In this document: one piece after another, positions 1 to 5,318 of the stretch | Position numbering within the stretch: the first letter of the stretch is position 1 | Layout: the number at the start of each line of letters is the position of its first letter | Assembly: GCA_014380205.1 (NCBI GenBank) | Contig: JACMKH010000325.1 | Coordinates: 1 to 6,307, forward strand | Reading direction: 5' to 3' | DNA from: Sphingomonadaceae bacterium | GTDB taxonomy: Bacteria > Pseudomonadota > Alphaproteobacteria > Sphingomonadales > Sphingomonadaceae | DNA: 6,307 nucleotides | Notes under the pieces: generated by a model | What the model saw: the letters and a program-made list of their open reading frames with translations, nothing else | What the model was told of the DNA's origin: nothing | The model's database searches: none | Made by a program: the position numbers and the translations under genes

Positions 1-190
1 CGCCGAAACGCCCCGATCCGACCCCGCGCCCGCCAGCGACTTTCGCGAATCGGTGCTCGCCTATGAGCGGCGGCTGCTCGAGAACGCGCTCGAGGCGGCG
101 CGCTTCAACCAGCGGCGCACCGCCAAGGCGCTGGGCCTCAGCTACGACCAGCTCCGCCACGCGCTTCGGCGCCACGAGCTGCTTTCCTGA
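1..190 (+). CDS. pspF: PspF-like sigma-54 activator, C-terminal fragment
   Basis: This is the last 62 codons of a gene that begins outside the window, read from position 2 to a TGA at 188-190. The visible part is a Fis-type helix-turn-helix: a helix with RRLLENALEAARFNQRR, then TAKALGLSYDQLRHALRRH, then the end of the protein. The 'ARFNQ..AA/TAK.LGL.Y.Q.R..LR.H' pattern is the typical C-terminus of PspF, the bacterial enhancer-binding protein that switches on phage-shock (psp) genes with sigma-54 RNA polymerase when the inner membrane is damaged. The AAA+ domain is not in the window, so another NtrC-family activator cannot be excluded. In proteobacteria pspF usually sits divergently next to pspA; that side lies off the left edge. 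A weak hairpin follows the stop. Confidence 0.75.
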   Translation, partial: AETPRSDPAPASDFRESVLAYERRLLENALEAARFNQRRTAKALGLSYDQLRHALRRHELLS

Positions 191-207
191 AGTCCGCGCC
201 ACGGCGC

Positions 208-229
208 GCGTCGGCCGCCGCGACGCTTT
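208..229 (+). terminator. Possible weak terminator after the pspF-like gene
   Basis: A 6-bp stem (GCGTCG at 208-213 with CGACGC at 221-226) closes a 7-base loop and is followed by only three T residues. It lies 18 bases after the TGA of the PspF-like gene. The T-tract is too short for a confident intrinsic terminator, so this is tentative. Confidence 0.25.
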
Positions 230-302
230 GTCGACGCCCGCATGCCGTTCGCAGAATATTTCGAAATCGCAGGGCGCTTTGCTCGCAAGATTGTTGCGGA
301 TG

Positions 303-311
303 TGCTATACG
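303..311 (+). promoter_or_regulatory. Candidate extended -10 promoter for the TPR gene
   Basis: TGC followed by TATACG (306-311) is a good extended -10 element. It would place the transcript start near 318, about 20 bases before the ATG at 339. No convincing -35 hexamer is visible at 16-18 bases upstream. The same octamer GTGCTATA recurs at 4008-4015 in front of another exported protein. This is motif evidence only. Confidence 0.4.
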
Positions 312-338
312 CCAGCCGCTCTCGAGAGGAGGTCCATC

Positions 339-899
339 ATGAGGAAAATCGCTATCACCGCCGCCGCCGCGACCGCGCTGCTCGGCGCGGGCGCCGCGAG
401 CGCCGCCGTCACCGTGATCGGCGGAAGCGCCGCGCGCTCCTGCTATGAATCCGCCGAACGCGAGAATGCAAGCGACTCGGCCCTGCGCACCTGCAACACC
501 GCGCTCGAGCCAGGCGTCTCGCTGGGCCATGAGCGGGTCGCGAGCTTCGTCAACCGCGGAATCCTCTATTTCTATCGCGGGCAATACGACCGCGCGATCG
601 AGGATTTCGACACCGCGATCGCGCTGGACCCGCAGGAGCCCGAGGCGTTCCTCAACAAGGGCGTCGCGCTGATGCGGCGTGACAATTCGGGCCAGCAGGC
701 GCTGCCGCTGTTTAGCATGGCGATCGAGATGGGAACCGAGGAGGAGGCGCTCGCTTATTATGCGCGCGGCGTCGCCAACGAGCTCAACGGCGATCTGACC
801 GCCGCCTATTACGACATCCAGCGCGCGAGTCAGATCGCTCCCGAATGGGACGTCCCCTCGCGCGACCTCGCCCGGTTCATCGTCCGCCCGGCGAACTGA
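339..899 (+). CDS. Secreted tetratricopeptide-repeat protein
   Basis: The 186-residue product has a Sec signal peptide: charged MRK, an Ala/Leu-rich core at residues 4-20, and a likely cut after ASA at residue 22. The mature protein is expected in the periplasm. Two cysteines (35 and 52) flank a short helical segment and could form a disulfide. Three TPR-like units follow at about residues 67-99 (NRGILYFYRGQYDRAIEDFD), 101-134 and 136-169 (YYARGVANELNGDLTAAYYD). TPRs are helical-pair repeats that bind protein partners, and the first matches the consensus best. The ATG at 339 was chosen because GAGGAGG stands at 326-332, six bases upstream, and the signal peptide begins there. The same frame is open much further upstream (from 63), but that part runs through the PspF end and lacks a ribosome site. 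The gene is monocistronic, ended by the terminator at 938-978. The partner and pathway are unknown. Confidence 0.88.
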   Translation: MRKIAITAAAATALLGAGAASAAVTVIGGSAARSCYESAERENASDSALRTCNTALEPGVSLGHERVASFVNRGILYFYRGQYDRAIEDFDTAIALDPQEPEAFLNKGVALMRRDNSGQQALPLFSMAIEMGTEEEALAYYARGVANELNGDLTAAYYDIQRASQIAPEWDVPSRDLARFIVRPAN

Positions 900-937
900 C
901 CTAGCCTCCCGCGCGTTACCCCGCGCGCGGGCATGCG

Positions 938-978
938 AGAGCCGTGTCCGGCAAGTGAGCCGGGCGCGGCTCTTTTTT
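938..978 (+). terminator. Strong intrinsic terminator of the TPR gene
   Basis: Positions 938-952 pair with 959-973 over 15 consecutive base pairs (two of them G-U) around a 6-base AAGTGA loop, and a run of six T residues at 973-978 follows. It begins 39 bases after the TPR stop codon. The A-tract that would be needed on the left for equal action on the minus strand is absent, so it mainly serves the plus-strand gene and protects the converging response-regulator gene. Confidence 0.88.
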
Positions 979-1032
979 CGGATTGTGAAGCGGAGCGGGG
1001 TGTGTTTCGCCAACGCGCGACGAGCTCTCGCG

Positions 1033-1764
1033 TCAGCGCCCCGCAATCTCCTTGGCGCGCTTGAGATAGGTCCGGCCGATGCGGATCTGGTCGCCGTCGT
1101 TCATCTCGGCGTACCAGCCGCCGATGCCGTCGTGGCGGAGCTTGGCGATTCGATCGCGGTTGAGGATCGCCGAGCGGTGGACGCGGACGAAGCGCTCAGG
1201 ATCGAGCCGCTCCTCGAGCCGCGAGATGGTCTGGTGGAGGAGGTAGCTGGCTTGGCTGACGTGGAGGCGCATATAGTCGCGCTCGGCCTCGATCCGGTCG
1301 ATGTCCTGCGCGGCGATGCGGATCACCTCGGAGCGGTGCGGCACCCAGAACTCCTCGGTCCATTGCGACTTGGCGGGGCGCGGCGGCGCGTTCGCGAGCT
1401 TGGCGGCGACGCGCGCGACCGCCTTCTCGAGCCGCTCCTCGGCGACGGGCTTGAGCAGATAGTCGACCGCGGAGACGTTGAATGCCTCGACCGCGAACTG
1501 GTCGAAGGCGGTGACGAAGATGACGGCGGGGGCGAGCGCCACATCCTCGAGCGCGCGCGCGACCTCCATCCCATCCATCCCGGGCATCGCGATGTCGAGC
1601 AGCAGGAGCTCAGGCTGGAGCGCCTCGACGAGGCGCAGCGCGCTCTCGCCGTCCTGCGCCGTGCCGATCAGGTCGATGCCCGCGACGCGCGCGCAGAGGA
1701 TCTGCATGCGCTCGATCGCGAGCGGCTCGTCGTCGACGAGCAAGGTCCTAAGCGGCCGGCTCAT
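1033..1764 (-). CDS. LytTR-family response regulator
   Basis: A 243-residue DNA-binding response regulator of the AlgR/LytR/AgrA type. The receiver domain covers about residues 6-122: acidic pocket D11/D12, phosphoacceptor D57 in LLLLDIAMPGMDG, T85 and K105 (YLLKP). A short Pro/Ala linker leads to a LytTR DNA-binding domain at about 138-240, with the characteristic FVRVHRSAILN at 192-202 and IGRTYLKRAKE near the end. All receiver catalytic residues are present. The start codon overlaps the stop of the upstream kinase gene as ATGA (1761-1764). No good ribosome site precedes it, which suggests translational coupling so that kinase and regulator are made together. The frame stays open beyond this start into the kinase region, but nothing there resembles a domain. 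Phosphorylation by the partner kinase presumably promotes binding to direct-repeat sites; the targets are unknown. Confidence 0.95.
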   Translation of the reverse strand: MSRPLRTLLVDDEPLAIERMQILCARVAGIDLIGTAQDGESALRLVEALQPELLLLDIAMPGMDGMEVARALEDVALAPAVIFVTAFDQFAVEAFNVSAVDYLLKPVAEERLEKAVARVAAKLANAPPRPAKSQWTEEFWVPHRSEVIRIAAQDIDRIEAERDYMRLHVSQASYLLHQTISRLEERLDPERFVRVHRSAILNRDRIAKLRHDGIGGWYAEMNDGDQIRIGRTYLKRAKEIAGR

Positions 1765-2888
1765 GAGCAGGTTTCGCGGTTGATCGGCATGATCAAGGTG
1801 ACGAGGAACCCTCCCTCGGGCCGCGCGCCCCATTGCACGCTGCTCTCCCCGCCATAGCGCGCCTCGAGCCGTTCGCGAACATTTCGCAAGCCGACGCCCG
1901 TCCCGCTCGCGAGATCGTCGGGGAGCGGATCGCCATTGTCGGCGACGGTGATCTCGAGCTTGCCCGCATCCTCGCGCGCGCGGATCGAGACCGTGACCGG
2001 CCGCCGCACGCGCGAGACGCCGTATTTTATCGCGTTCTCGACCAGCGGCTGGAGGATCAGCGCGGGGACGCACGCCGAGGCAAGGTCCATCGGCACCTCG
2101 ATGTCGGTGACCAGCCGCTGCGGAAAGCGCACCGCCTCGATGTCGAGGTAGAGGTGCTGGAGGCGGATCTCCTCCGCGAGGCTGACGTCGTCGGTCGGCT
2201 CGGCGGTGAGGCTGGTGCGGAAGAAGGTCGAGAGGTTGAGAATCATCTTCTCGGCCTCCTCGCGCCGGTCGCGCATCACGAGGCTCGAGAGGGCGTTGAG
2301 CGTATTGAACAGGAAGTGCGGGTTGACCTGGTAGCGCAGCGCGCGAAGCTGGGCGGTCTGCGCCTGCTGGGCGTAGGAGGCCGCGCGGCGCTCGGCGGCG
2401 CGGACGATGCCGGCATAGCCCAGCGCCATGTAGAGCGTCGACCAGGCGATCACGACGAAATAGCGCGAGATGGTCTGCTCGGCGAGCTCCTTGGTCACCG
2501 AATATTCCATGCTCTCGCGCCATTGCGCCATTTCGGCTGGATCGAACAGGCTCATCGGATCGAACACCTCGAACACATAATAGTTGAACAAGGCGATCAC
2601 GAAAGCCGGCAGGATCGCCGCCGCGAAGGCGATCGTGACGCGCCAGCGCAGCGGCCGCGCGGCAAAGCGCTCGTTGAACAGGAACAGGACATAGGTGACC
2701 GCGACCGCGAAGGCGGCGACGCCAAGCCGATAGAGAAAAAGCCGCGCCTGGTCCTCGTCGGCCAGCATGATCGCCGAGCGCACGGTGATGATCGCGACGT
2801 AGAACGCCCAGATGCCAACGATCGAGATCAGCCCGACCCGCCAGTTCATCCGCGTCGTGTCGCCATTGGTTTCGAAGCCGTTGGTCAT
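1761..2888 (-). CDS. LytS/YehU-type membrane sensor histidine kinase
   Basis: A 375-residue inner-membrane kinase. Four hydrophobic segments are visible at about residues 17-38, 50-70, 83-105 and 141-162, with no large periplasmic or PAS sensor domain, so the stimulus is probably sensed within or near the membrane. A short helix (163-185) leads to the His_kinase (PF06580-type) region YQVNPHFLFNTLNAL, where H191 is the expected phosphorylation site. The ATPase part follows: N-box LILQPLVENAIKYG (278-290, key N285), ADNGD (316-320) and the glycine-rich lid SGTGVGLRNVRERL (328-341). Length and order fit the LytS/AlgZ-like group that pairs with LytTR regulators. The ATG at 2888 was chosen because AAGG lies seven bases upstream (2896-2899); the next Met (codon 14) has no ribosome site. 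It is the first gene of a two-gene operon with the regulator, overlapping by 4 bp. Confidence 0.95.
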   Translation of the reverse strand: MTNGFETNGDTTRMNWRVGLISIVGIWAFYVAIITVRSAIMLADEDQARLFLYRLGVAAFAVAVTYVLFLFNERFAARPLRWRVTIAFAAAILPAFVIALFNYYVFEVFDPMSLFDPAEMAQWRESMEYSVTKELAEQTISRYFVVIAWSTLYMALGYAGIVRAAERRAASYAQQAQTAQLRALRYQVNPHFLFNTLNALSSLVMRDRREEAEKMILNLSTFFRTSLTAEPTDDVSLAEEIRLQHLYLDIEAVRFPQRLVTDIEVPMDLASACVPALILQPLVENAIKYGVSRVRRPVTVSIRAREDAGKLEITVADNGDPLPDDLASGTGVGLRNVRERLEARYGGESSVQWGARPEGGFLVTLIMPINRETCS

Positions 2889-2914
2889 GGCGCGGCCTTA
2901 GCCCGATCCGGCTT

Positions 2915-2957
2915 AACGGTCTCCCGTCCGTTGGTCCGCCGGTCGAACCGTCTCGCC
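2915..2957 (-). repeat. Imperfect direct repeat and palindrome before the kinase operon
   Basis: Two 12-base copies of AAC(C/G)GTCTC(G/C)C(C/G), at 2915-2926 and 2946-2957, match at 9 of 12 positions and start 31 bases apart, about three helical turns. The second copy overlaps a perfect inverted repeat, CGGT-CGA-ACCG, at 2940-2950. The cluster lies 27-69 bases upstream of the kinase start codon, where an operator would be expected. LytTR regulators are known to bind paired direct repeats, though usually at a spacing near two turns. The regulator's binding here is inferred, not shown. Confidence 0.3.
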
Positions 2958-2991
2958 GCTTCATCGATTGGCGCGCGGTGCGGATTTGAAC

Positions 2992-3017
2992 GGAACACGC
3001 CCCACGGCTGGGTCGTT
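2992..3017 (+). promoter_or_regulatory. EcfG (general stress response) promoter candidate
   Basis: GGAAC at 2992-2996 is followed after exactly 17 bases by CGTT at 3014-3017. GGAAC-N16/17-CGTT is the published consensus for EcfG-type sigma factors, which run the PhyR-NepR-controlled general stress response in alphaproteobacteria. The start of transcription would fall near 3025, leaving a leader of about 20 bases with the AGGAG ribosome site at 3032-3036 and ATG at 3045. Spacing, position and orientation all fit. I saw no other GGAAC in the window with this spacing. Confidence 0.65.
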
Positions 3018-3044
3018 GCCAAGCCGATTGCAGGAGCCCCGATC

Positions 3045-3242
3045 ATGTCCGATGAACAGACCAAGCAGGAAGAGCGCGAGCGCGACAAGCGCCAGGAGAA
3101 GGAGCTCGAGCAGGGGCTCAAGGAGAGCTTCCCCGCCTCCGACCCGCCCGCCAACGCCCAGCCCGGCCACAACGACCCCGCCCCTTCCTCGGGCTACGAC
3201 GAGGCCAAGGAGGAGGAGGAGCTGCGCAAGAGCAACCCATAA
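3045..3242 (+). CDS. Small charged ESFPASDPP-motif protein, probably stress-induced
   Basis: A 65-residue soluble protein without signal peptide or membrane segment. Residues 1-27 are almost all charged or polar (many Glu, Lys, Arg, Gln) and could form an amphipathic helix. They lead into LEQGLKESFPASDPPAN (21-37), a Pro/Ser/Asn-rich stretch (38-51), and an acidic, lysine-containing tail (EAKEEEELRKSNP). From memory, the (L/E)ESFPASDPP signature is common in short uncharacterised alphaproteobacterial proteins; its function is not known to me. Most of the chain is probably disordered. The ATG was chosen because AGGAG lies at 3032-3036, eight bases upstream, directly after an EcfG-type promoter. 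The same frame is open far upstream opposite the kinase gene, but that part is an antisense shadow. The gene is divergent from the kinase and probably monocistronic. A general stress role is inferred from the promoter. Confidence 0.85.
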   Translation: MSDEQTKQEERERDKRQEKELEQGLKESFPASDPPANAQPGHNDPAPSSGYDEAKEEEELRKSNP

Positions 3243-3415
3243 GGATTGTTGCATTGCAGCAACGCTGGCCGAGTTATTCACGGATTCGTGCGGAATTGGC
3301 TTGAGCGGCGCAATCATGTTGCGCATTTGGCGTTCTCGCGGTCCGTGGTTAACGCGATATAAAGGGGTGGGCGCGTATACGAACCGGCGTACCGAAGCTT
3401 GTTTCGGGGGGACGT

Positions 3416-3967
3416 ATGGCTATTTCGACACGGCCGCACGATGGCGCGATGGCGCTGGCCGAGATGAAGGAGTTCGCGGGGTTCGACTCGGCGACGCAGC
3501 GCTATATCCGCCGTTCGCTCGATGTCGGGCTCGCCCGCCGCAACGCCGTTCGGCGCTGGTCGCGCGATATCGTCGAAGCCGCCAGCATCCGCGCGCAGCA
3601 GCGCATCTACATCCGTCTCGAGCCGATCCGCGCGAGCCTGCCCGACGACAGCGGGCTCGAGAGCGTCGAACCCTTCCTCGCGCCGCTGGTGACGATCTCG
3701 GCGTTCGATCTCGGCCAGGACCGGCTGAGAACCTTCCCTGCCTATCGCTTCCTCTACGAGCGGCTAATCGGCCCCGCGGTGCGGCCGTGGCTTCCCGGTG
3801 CCTTCTGCGCCGCGGCCGCGCTTCCGCACATCCACCCCGACAAGCGCCGGCTTCTGCTCCAGTCGATCAGCGAGGCGGCGGCGACCGCGGCGGGCTGGTC
3901 GGCGCGCGAGCCGGTCTTCTATCCCGACTGGGTCGAGAAGGTCCCCGTCGCGGCGCTGCCCAATTAG
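3416..3967 (+). CDS. Hypothetical 183-residue cytoplasmic protein
   Basis: I do not recognise this family. The product is 183 residues with no signal peptide and no clear membrane helix. Residues 13-65 are Ala/Arg-rich and predicted helical (KEFAGFDSATQRYIRRSLDV, then two RR pairs at 41-42 and 46-47). Aromatic clusters follow at 107-127 (FPAYRFLYERL, PWLPGAF) and at the end (VFYPDWVEKVP). There is a single Cys (131), and no nucleotide-binding or catalytic motif stands out. GC-rich codon use matches the neighbours and no competing frame is convincing. The ATG at 3416 follows a G-rich stretch (GGGGGGA, 3406-3412) at a short spacing; Met12 or Met17 would be alternative starts but have no ribosome site. 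The upstream 173 bases are AT-richer than the rest of the window. The gene lies between two unrelated plus-strand genes and is probably transcribed alone. Confidence 0.75.
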   Translation: MAISTRPHDGAMALAEMKEFAGFDSATQRYIRRSLDVGLARRNAVRRWSRDIVEAASIRAQQRIYIRLEPIRASLPDDSGLESVEPFLAPLVTISAFDLGQDRLRTFPAYRFLYERLIGPAVRPWLPGAFCAAAALPHIHPDKRRLLLQSISEAAATAAGWSAREPVFYPDWVEKVPVAALPN

Positions 3968-4008
3968 GCGCCGGGGCTCGGCGGAGGCTTTTTTCGGCCG
4001 CTCCGTCG

Positions 4009-4017
4009 TGCTATAGC
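4009..4017 (+). promoter_or_regulatory. Candidate extended -10 promoter for the secreted 151-aa protein
   Basis: TGC plus TATAGC (4012-4017) forms an extended -10 element, giving a likely transcript start near 4024 and a leader of about 29 bases. At the -35 distance there is only a T-tract (3989-3994). The octamer GTGCTATA is identical to the one in front of the TPR gene (302-309). The assignment rests on the motif and position only. Confidence 0.4.
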
Positions 4018-4052
4018 CTTGCCTCGCATATCGAGCGAGGAAGGTGGTCAGT

Positions 4053-4508
4053 ATGAAATTCCATTCTCTTGTCGGCATCGCGTTCGCGGCGGGTATCGCG
4101 GCCGCGTCCCCCGCCCAGGCCGGCGGCGTCGCCGCCTGCTTCGGATCGGTCGAGGGGCGCGACGGGTTGACCGACTTCAGCGCGTATACGCTCGCGCGCT
4201 CCGAAACCACCGGGGTCAGCCGTTCGGCGCTGCAGGACGAGGCCGAGCGCCAGTTCCGCGCGAGCAACCCATCGAACCAGCGCGTGCGTTGCCATGGCAC
4301 GACCGACGGCGGGCATTTCGTGATCGTCCGCGCGGCGCAGGCGCTCAACGGACGCACGATCCAGCTGCTCGGCGTCGGTTTCGGCGCGACGCGCAGCGCC
4401 GCGCTCGCCGACAGCGAACGCCGGCTTTCGGAGTATCCCGACTATAATATGTTCGTCGGCCGCGGCGGGCGACTCGAGGTGCTCGAGGAAGGCGCGGTCG
4501 AGGGCTGA
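4053..4508 (+). CDS. Small secreted hypothetical protein
   Basis: A 151-residue exported protein that I cannot place in a named family. It has a clear Sec signal peptide: MKFHS, a hydrophobic core at about residues 6-18, then SPAQA with probable cleavage after residue 23. The mature part has two cysteines (29 and 80), possibly a disulfide. It looks like a small alpha/beta domain: SRSALQDEAERQFRAS (56-71) as a helix, HFVIVRAAQ (88-96) as a strand, RTIQLLGVGFGATRSAALAD (101-120) and a following helix SERRLSEYP. The GFGATRSAAL.DSERRLS pattern suggests an Ala-rich helical hairpin as seen in DUF4189-like exported proteins, but this is only a resemblance. The ATG at 4053 is preferred over the in-frame GTG at 4044 because GAGGAAGG (4037-4044) then sits eight bases upstream and the signal peptide is normal. 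It converges with the extensin-like gene, 14 bases between stops. Confidence 0.82.
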   Translation: MKFHSLVGIAFAAGIAAASPAQAGGVAACFGSVEGRDGLTDFSAYTLARSETTGVSRSALQDEAERQFRASNPSNQRVRCHGTTDGGHFVIVRAAQALNGRTIQLLGVGFGATRSAALADSERRLSEYPDYNMFVGRGGRLEVLEEGAVEG

Positions 4509-4522
4509 TCCGGCCCGCCGCG

Positions 4523-5257
4523 TCACCGGCACGCGCGCCAGCCGATCGCGCCGCGCTTGGCCTGGTCGAGGTGGAGATGGTCGGCGTGCGCCGCGTTATA
4601 GTCGGGCGACAGCGTGGTCGCGAAGAGATCGCACGCGCCGTCGCGCGCGGCGCGGAGGAAGCGCGCCTCGTCGGCATCGCCTGACCAGCCGCCGAGCACG
4701 CTGATCCTGCGGCCATCCTCGAGCACGAAGGCGGCGATGTCGACCGCGTCGGCGGTGGCGTGCGCCGACCAGCGGCCCTCGCTGGCGCCGTAGAGGCGGC
4801 GGCACGCATAGCTCCCCAAATGCTCGATCTCCGCGACGCGCTGGCCGAACGCCTCAAGCGCGGCGGGCTGGACGACGCGCCATTCCCACACCGCGAGCGC
4901 GGCCGCGACGGCGCAGCTGATGTCGAGATCGGCGGACCGGTACGCGATCGAGCGCGCGTCGCCCGCGCCCGGGGCGAAGCGGACGCCGTCGTTATAGCCG
5001 CAATGGGGGCTTGGGCGATGCGAGGGCAGCGCCACGAAACGCACCCCCGCCTCCGCGAGCAACGCGCGACAGCGCGGCGCGTCCTCGGCGAGCCCGGCAA
5101 GCTTGCGCCCGGTGAACGCGCCGATGGGGGCCGAAAGATCGAGGGCGGTCCACGGCAGATCCTCGGGATGCCGGCGCGCCATGGCGTAGAGCAGCGCGAG
5201 CGCCGCCGCGACGACGAGGAGGGCGCCGAGCCATTTGGTGATCGAGAGCGCACGCAC
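4523..5257 (-). CDS. Extensin-like (LAS-fold) envelope protein
   Basis: A 244-residue protein matching the bacterial extensin-like C-terminal family (PF06904-type). An N-terminal helix (residues 8-25) anchors it in the inner membrane or acts as an uncleaved signal, with the rest in the periplasm. Family marks in order: RCRALLAEAG (62-71), HCGYNDGV (85-92), LDISCAVAAA (111-120), GSYACRRLYG (148-157), RWSAHATADAVDIAAF (162-177), and LSPDYNAAHADHLHLD (216-231). Six cysteines (63, 86, 115, 152, 209, 243) could make three disulfides. H166-x6-D173 plus D226/H227-x-H229 resemble the zinc ligands of LAS/M15 D-Ala-D-Ala metallopeptidases, so a peptidoglycan-related role is plausible; activity in this family is not established to my knowledge. 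The start is GTG at 5257: the frame is closed by a TAA three codons upstream, and later Met26 would remove the anchor. AAGG lies only one base before the GTG, too close for normal use. Confidence 0.88.
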   Translation of the reverse strand: MRALSITKWLGALLVVAAALALLYAMARRHPEDLPWTALDLSAPIGAFTGRKLAGLAEDAPRCRALLAEAGVRFVALPSHRPSPHCGYNDGVRFAPGAGDARSIAYRSADLDISCAVAAALAVWEWRVVQPAALEAFGQRVAEIEHLGSYACRRLYGASEGRWSAHATADAVDIAAFVLEDGRRISVLGGWSGDADEARFLRAARDGACDLFATTLSPDYNAAHADHLHLDQAKRGAIGWRACR

Positions 5258-5293
5258 GCCTTGAAATTACGCGCCGGAGGGCGAACTGTTCAA
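5258..5293 (-). promoter_or_regulatory. Candidate promoter of the extensin-like gene, leaderless
   Basis: On the minus strand, TTGAAC (5293-5288) and TAATTT (5269-5264) are separated by 18 bases. Six bases after the -10 element comes the GTG start codon, so transcription would begin at or next to the G of the start codon, giving a leaderless mRNA. This would explain the lack of a normally spaced ribosome site. On the plus strand the same bases contain TTGAAA (5261-5266), 17 bases before a poor -10 AACTGT (5284-5289), a possible overlapping promoter for the isomerase gene. Confidence 0.45.
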
Positions 5294-5318
5294 CCGCCAT
5301 CCCAGTGAGGAACGCCCC

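Noticed and set aside
63..338. An open plus-strand frame continuous with the TPR gene, which would add 92 residues at its N-terminus.
   Set aside because: It overlaps the PspF end in another frame, has no ribosome site, and the signal peptide and GAGGAGG point to the ATG at 339.
138..1046. A 302-codon minus-strand open frame opposite the TPR gene.
   Set aside because: Its product is Arg/Ala-rich with no domain or normal start. It is a typical antisense shadow in GC-rich DNA and runs through the terminator at 938-978.
955..1857. A 300-codon plus-strand open frame opposite the response regulator.
   Set aside because: It is the complement of well-supported LytTR and receiver domains, lacks a ribosome site and shows the Arg/Asp/Glu/Leu bias of a shadow frame.
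1765..2964. Open minus-strand frame extending the response regulator upstream.
   Set aside because: It overlaps the true kinase frame, encodes an Arg-rich sequence without domains, and ATG at 1764 begins a standard receiver domain.
1833..3044. A long plus-strand open frame opposite the kinase that runs in frame into the 65-residue stress protein.
   Set aside because: The upstream part is the antisense of the kinase and crosses the EcfG-type promoter. The AGGAG and ATG at 3045 give the real start.
3274..3282. TTATTCACG, close to a DnaA box.
   Set aside because: It is a single imperfect copy without a cluster, an AT-rich unwinding region or replication genes, so an origin is not supported.
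3968..3996. T-tract (3989-3994) after the 183-residue gene as a terminator.
   Set aside because: Only a 3-bp stem (CCG/CGG) can be formed upstream, and it is not adjacent to the T-tract. The stretch may instead belong to the promoter of the next gene.
4022..4040. CCTCG/CGAGG hairpin that could hide the ribosome site of the secreted 151-aa protein, with an alternative CTCG/CGAG pairing.
   Set aside because: The stem is only 4-5 bp, the predicted transcript start near 4024 would remove part of it, and the AAGG half of the ribosome site stays free.
2968..4056. A 362-codon plus-strand open frame across the small gene and the 183-residue gene.
   Set aside because: Arg/Ala/Pro-rich translation, no ribosome site, and it spans two independently supported genes in other frames.
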